DNA of 8,085 bases from Deltaproteobacteria bacterium (lineage in GTDB: Bacteria; Desulfobacterota; DSM-4660; Desulfatiglandales; B25-G16). Both the position numbers and the translations under genes were made by a program. The stretch lies in the NCBI GenBank assembly GCA_003646935.1, contig QMLW01000068.1:1-8085 (forward strand), read 5' to 3'. This document shows, one piece after another, positions 5,572 to 8,085 of the stretch. Within the stretch, counting starts at the first letter, position 1; the number at the start of each line of letters is the position of its first letter. Below the pieces are notes generated by a model. The model was not told where the DNA came from. It worked only from the letters and a program-made list of their open reading frames with translations, and searched no databases.

Positions 5572-6450
5572 CTATAGACTTGAATCCAGCTTCTCCCATA
5601 TTCCCCTAACCGCCTGTGCCGCGCTACAGCTAGTATCGTACTCTACAATGGTCTGCTTCTGGACCATTGCCGCAGTGAATGAAGGGTCGAAGGGAATCCT
5701 GCCCGCTATGGGCAATCCCTCATCACGTGCATATGCCTCTATGGTTTCGGTCATATTTCGATTGAGGTCGTATTTATTGATGCACACCGAGGCGGGGATC
5801 TCGAAGTGCCGAGCCAACTCGACTACCCTATCCATATCGTGGTGGCCGGACAGAGTCGGCTCTGTCACGATCAATACCCCATCGGCGCCTGTGATAGATG
5901 CAATCACGGGGCAGGCCAGCCCAGGCGGTCCATCGGTGAGGATAAGGTTGAGCCCCTTGTTCTTGGCCTGCTCCCTGGCCTTCTGCCTGGTGAGCGTGAC
6001 TAGTTTTCCTGAATTATCCTCGGCAATGCCGAGCCTGGCATGTACCATGGGCCCACATCGGGTATCTGAGATAAATAGCTCCCCACAGGTTTTCAGGGGA
6101 AACTCTATCGCATCGGCGGGGCAGAAGTAGACGCACACCCCACATCCCTCGCAGTCAATGGGATCTACCTCGTACTCAGGGCTGATGGCATGAAAGCGGC
6201 ACAGTTCCCTGCATATACCGCATTCGGTGCACTTGTCTTTGTCTATCACAGCCTTGTGTCCCTCTTGGAAATCCTGTCTCTCCTTTATATCCGGCTCCAA
6301 TATGAGATAGAGATCGGCCGCATCAACATCGGCATCGCACAGGACCTTGTTCTCCGCCAGAGATGCAAATGCTCCGAGCACGCTGGTCTTACCGGTTCCA
6401 CCCTTACCGCTTATTACAATCAGCTCTTTTACCTCAGCTTTTTCCTGCAT
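5572..6450 (-). CDS. MinD-superfamily P-loop ATPase with inserted ferredoxin domain (second copy)
   Basis: A 292-residue ATPase of the SIMIBI class. The deviant Walker A is SGKGGTGKT at 14-22 with signature lysine K16. A CDADVDAADL segment follows at 38-47. A two-cluster ferredoxin module is inserted at about 70-115, with cysteines 74, 77, 80, 84 and 100, 103, 106, 110. The second half contains TDGPPGLACPV (172-182), whose C180 lies close to the nucleotide site, VTEPTLSGHHD (195-205) and CINKYDLN (223-230). Such proteins are widespread in anaerobes and probably couple ATP hydrolysis to cluster or electron transfer. The exact role is unproven. The ATG at 6450 lies 17 nt inside the end of the preceding paralogue, so the two genes are probably translationally coupled. 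Its ribosome site is weak (GTGG). Confidence 0.9.
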   Translation of the reverse strand: MQEKAEVKELIVISGKGGTGKTSVLGAFASLAENKVLCDADVDAADLYLILEPDIKERQDFQEGHKAVIDKDKCTECGICRELCRFHAISPEYEVDPIDCEGCGVCVYFCPADAIEFPLKTCGELFISDTRCGPMVHARLGIAEDNSGKLVTLTRQKAREQAKNKGLNLILTDGPPGLACPVIASITGADGVLIVTEPTLSGHHDMDRVVELARHFEIPASVCINKYDLNRNMTETIEAYARDEGLPIAGRIPFDPSFTAAMVQKQTIVEYDTSCSAAQAVRGIWEKLDSSL

Positions 6451-7276
6451 AATCCACTATTCTCTCGTACAGTTGCATGAATTTCTCCTTCCAATCGGGC
6501 ACTTCCTCTACCAGAAGCTTGCCCCGGGAATAGGCCTCCGCTATCTGGCGGCTGAAGGGTATTTCCATGAGAATAGGGATACCCTCCTGGTGTGCATATT
6601 CCTTCACCTTGTCATCGCCCAGATCCGATCTATTTATAACGATTCCATGGGGAATATTGAGAATCTTCACCATGCCAACGGCGAGCTTCAGGTCGTTGAG
6701 GCCGAACGGGGTGGGTTCAGTAACCAGTATCACGAAATCAGTGCCTTTCACCGAGCTTATCACCGGACACGAGGTGCCCGGTGGTGCGTCAATGATGGTA
6801 CGGGTGTCCGATTCGCCCTCTGCCCTAACCCGCTCGATAAGGGGAACGGCCATTACCTGGCCCACATAGAGATGTCCATAGGCGAATTGAAGCCCGTCTC
6901 TGGTGCCTCGTTCAAAGACCCCCATTGCTCGGTCCACCTCGGTGACGGCGTCTTCCGGGCAGACCTCTATGCAGCCGCCACAGCTGTGACACAATTCGGG
7001 AAAGGTTAAGACAGACTTGCCTACAACCACAATGGCCTTAAACTGGCAGATCTCCTGACACCGCCCGCACAACGTGCACTTACTCAAATCTACCTGGGGG
7101 ACCTTTAGGCCTACCTCCTCGGTATGGGTGATCCGTGGCTGGATAAAGATATGACCATTGGGTTCTTCCACATCACAGTCTAAAAGCTTCACCTCAGGAG
7201 CCAGGGCTACGGCCAGGTTGGTCGCTATGGTCGTCTTTCCCGTGCCGCCTTTTCCGCTTGCTATGCTGATAATCAT
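6434..7276 (-). CDS. MinD-superfamily P-loop ATPase with inserted ferredoxin domain (first copy)
   Basis: This 280-residue protein is a tandem paralogue of the next gene. Walker A is SGKGGTGKTT at 7-16 with signature lysine K9, and LLDCDVEEPN follows at 31-40. The inserted ferredoxin module has cysteines 67, 70, 73, 77 and 96, 99, 102, 106 (last motif CHSCGGCIEVCP). The Walker B region IIDAPPGTSCPV (161-172) has C170 at the same place as C180 in the paralogue. VTEPTPFGLNDL and INRSDLG complete the ATPase signature. It starts at the ATG at 7276 with AGGAAGG 5 nt upstream, 70 bp behind the Mrp-like gene. In Desulfovibrio the orange-protein complex includes a similar ATPase pair. A paired or heterodimeric cluster-handling ATPase is a reasonable inference here. 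Confidence 0.9.
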   Translation of the reverse strand: MIISIASGKGGTGKTTIATNLAVALAPEVKLLDCDVEEPNGHIFIQPRITHTEEVGLKVPQVDLSKCTLCGRCQEICQFKAIVVVGKSVLTFPELCHSCGGCIEVCPEDAVTEVDRAMGVFERGTRDGLQFAYGHLYVGQVMAVPLIERVRAEGESDTRTIIDAPPGTSCPVISSVKGTDFVILVTEPTPFGLNDLKLAVGMVKILNIPHGIVINRSDLGDDKVKEYAHQEGIPILMEIPFSRQIAEAYSRGKLLVEEVPDWKEKFMQLYERIVDYAGKS

Positions 7277-7346
7277 TGTGTCCTTCCTATTTCACAAGGA
7301 TTCAGATATCGGTAACCATAGGGGGAATATAGGCAGAGACAAACCG

Positions 7347-8085
7347 TTACGTCGTGAGATCAGCTACCCTATCTACAATCTTGGTAAACTTTATCGTATA
7401 GGGGAGATCCTTTTTATCCATCCACTCTATGGTGCCATCATCGCCTTCCATCACAATATCCGGTTCCAAAGGCAGACTACCAAGTAATGTCAGGCCCGCC
7501 TTTTTGGCAGTTAACATGCCCCCATCGGTCTTAAACAGATCAATGGTCTTTCCGCAATGAGGGCAGCGCAGGCCGCTCATATTTTCAACCAAACCGAGAA
7601 CCCTCATGTTTACCTGCTTACAGAAATTGATCGATTTTCGAACATCTGCCAGGGAGATCTCCTGGGGGGTGGTAACGATGATTGCCTTGGTATCTGGGAT
7701 AACCTGTGCTATGGTCAAAGGCTCATCCCCGGTGCCGGGAGGACAATCTATTATGAGATAATCCGAATTACTCCAGGCAATGTCATTGATAAACTGCTTA
7801 ATCACCCCGATCTTTAAAGGGCCTCTCCAGATCGTTGCTGTATCCTTATCTCCAAGCAGAGACTCTATCGACATCACCTGCATGTTCGGCAGATAGCTTA
7901 GGGGAATTCCCTTTCTAAGCCCGGGAGAGGTAACTATTTCCCCCTTGAGGCCAAGGAGCCTGGGTATACTCGGGCCGTGGAGGTCTACGTCCATCAGGCC
8001 TACCTGAAATCCCTTCTTGGCCAGTCCTACCGCCAAGTAGGCGGCAACAGTGCTCTTCCCAACACCTCCCTTTCCACTCATAACC
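7347..8085 (-). CDS. mrp: Mrp/Nbp35/ApbC-family iron-sulfur carrier ATPase (5' end outside window)
   Basis: At least 245 codons of an Mrp-type cluster carrier, a cytosolic dimeric ATPase that holds a transferable [4Fe-4S] cluster for apoproteins. The visible part includes VMSGKGGVGKST (Walker A), LMDVDLHGPSIPRLLG, the family-specific WRGP, IIDCPPGTGDEPLT and VTTPQEISLADVRKS. LVENMSG..CPHCGKTIDLF follows; its CxxC (173 and 176, counted from the ATG at 8081) is the bridging-cluster ligand pair of the family. The ATG at 8081 is almost certainly internal, because family members have an IAVMSGKGG-type lead-in and the codon just before it is valine. The frame stays open to the window edge. Any N-terminal extension cannot be seen. 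It is the most upstream visible gene of the right-hand operon. Confidence 0.92.
   Translation of the reverse strand, partial: VMSGKGGVGKSTVAAYLAVGLAKKGFQVGLMDVDLHGPSIPRLLGLKGEIVTSPGLRKGIPLSYLPNMQVMSIESLLGDKDTATIWRGPLKIGVIKQFINDIAWSNSDYLIIDCPPGTGDEPLTIAQVIPDTKAIIVTTPQEISLADVRKSINFCKQVNMRVLGLVENMSGLRCPHCGKTIDLFKTDGGMLTAKKAGLTLLGSLPLEPDIVMEGDDGTIEWMDKKDLPYTIKFTKIVDRVADLTT

Noticed and set aside
6347..7009. 220-codon rightward frame opposite the MinD-ferredoxin genes
   Set aside because: It is antisense to two overlapping genes with complete P-loop and ferredoxin motifs; no protein family is recognisable in it.
1..8085. CRISPR arrays, insertion sequences, tRNA or rRNA genes, phage or toxin-antitoxin genes
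   Set aside because: No regularly spaced repeats, transposase or recombinase motifs, or RNA gene signatures were seen on either strand.

Overview
The window looks like part of the chromosome of an anaerobic bacterium with a metal-cofactor-rich metabolism. Shine-Dalgarno sites of the AGGAGG type, a sigma-70-like promoter and a Fur-family regulator point to Bacteria rather than Archaea. A CooC-type ATPase implies a nickel carbon monoxide dehydrogenase elsewhere in the genome. The lineage cannot be fixed from the sequence. Deltaproteobacterial-type anaerobes, Chloroflexota (Dehalococcoidia-like) or related groups would all fit; this is an inference.

Left block, leftward (minus strand). A single strong promoter at about 3377-3406, with a Fur-type operator over its predicted start site, appears to drive five genes. 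In transcription order these are a NifX/NifB-type cofactor-binding protein (2829-3212), a 2[4Fe-4S] ferredoxin (2595-2783), a DUF89/ARMT1-like metal-dependent phosphatase (1714-2571, GTG start), a Fur-family regulator (1250-1690) and a CooC-like nickel-insertion ATPase (362-1162). The first 41 codons of an unrecognised leftward gene lie at 1-123, with its own strong ribosome binding site.

Middle. The 337-bp divergent region 3213-3549 holds the operator, the leftward promoter and a weaker candidate rightward promoter. The rightward gene at 3550-4494 is a COG0731-type radical SAM enzyme. It ends only 11 bp from the convergent J-domain gene.

Right block, leftward. In transcription order: an Mrp/Nbp35-type ATPase (5' end outside the window), two tandem MinD-type ATPases that each carry an inserted two-cluster ferredoxin module, a small FmdB-type zinc-ribbon protein with extra cysteines, a 31-codon remnant matching the start of an IscU/NifU scaffold, and a short J-domain protein whose TTG start overlaps the remnant's stop codon.

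Taken together, the genes suggest iron-sulfur or heterometal cofactor assembly and delivery: ATP-driven cluster carriers, a NifX-type holder, ferredoxins, a radical SAM enzyme and a J-domain co-chaperone, with part of the set under metal (Fur-type) control. The Mrp, paired MinD-ferredoxin and NifX-like combination resembles the orange-protein (ORP) gene group of Desulfovibrio, but here it is joined by CooC, DUF89 and Fur. The most unusual points are the Fur-operated NifX-to-CooC operon that encodes its own regulator, and the truncated scaffold gene fused by stop/start overlap to a J-domain gene.
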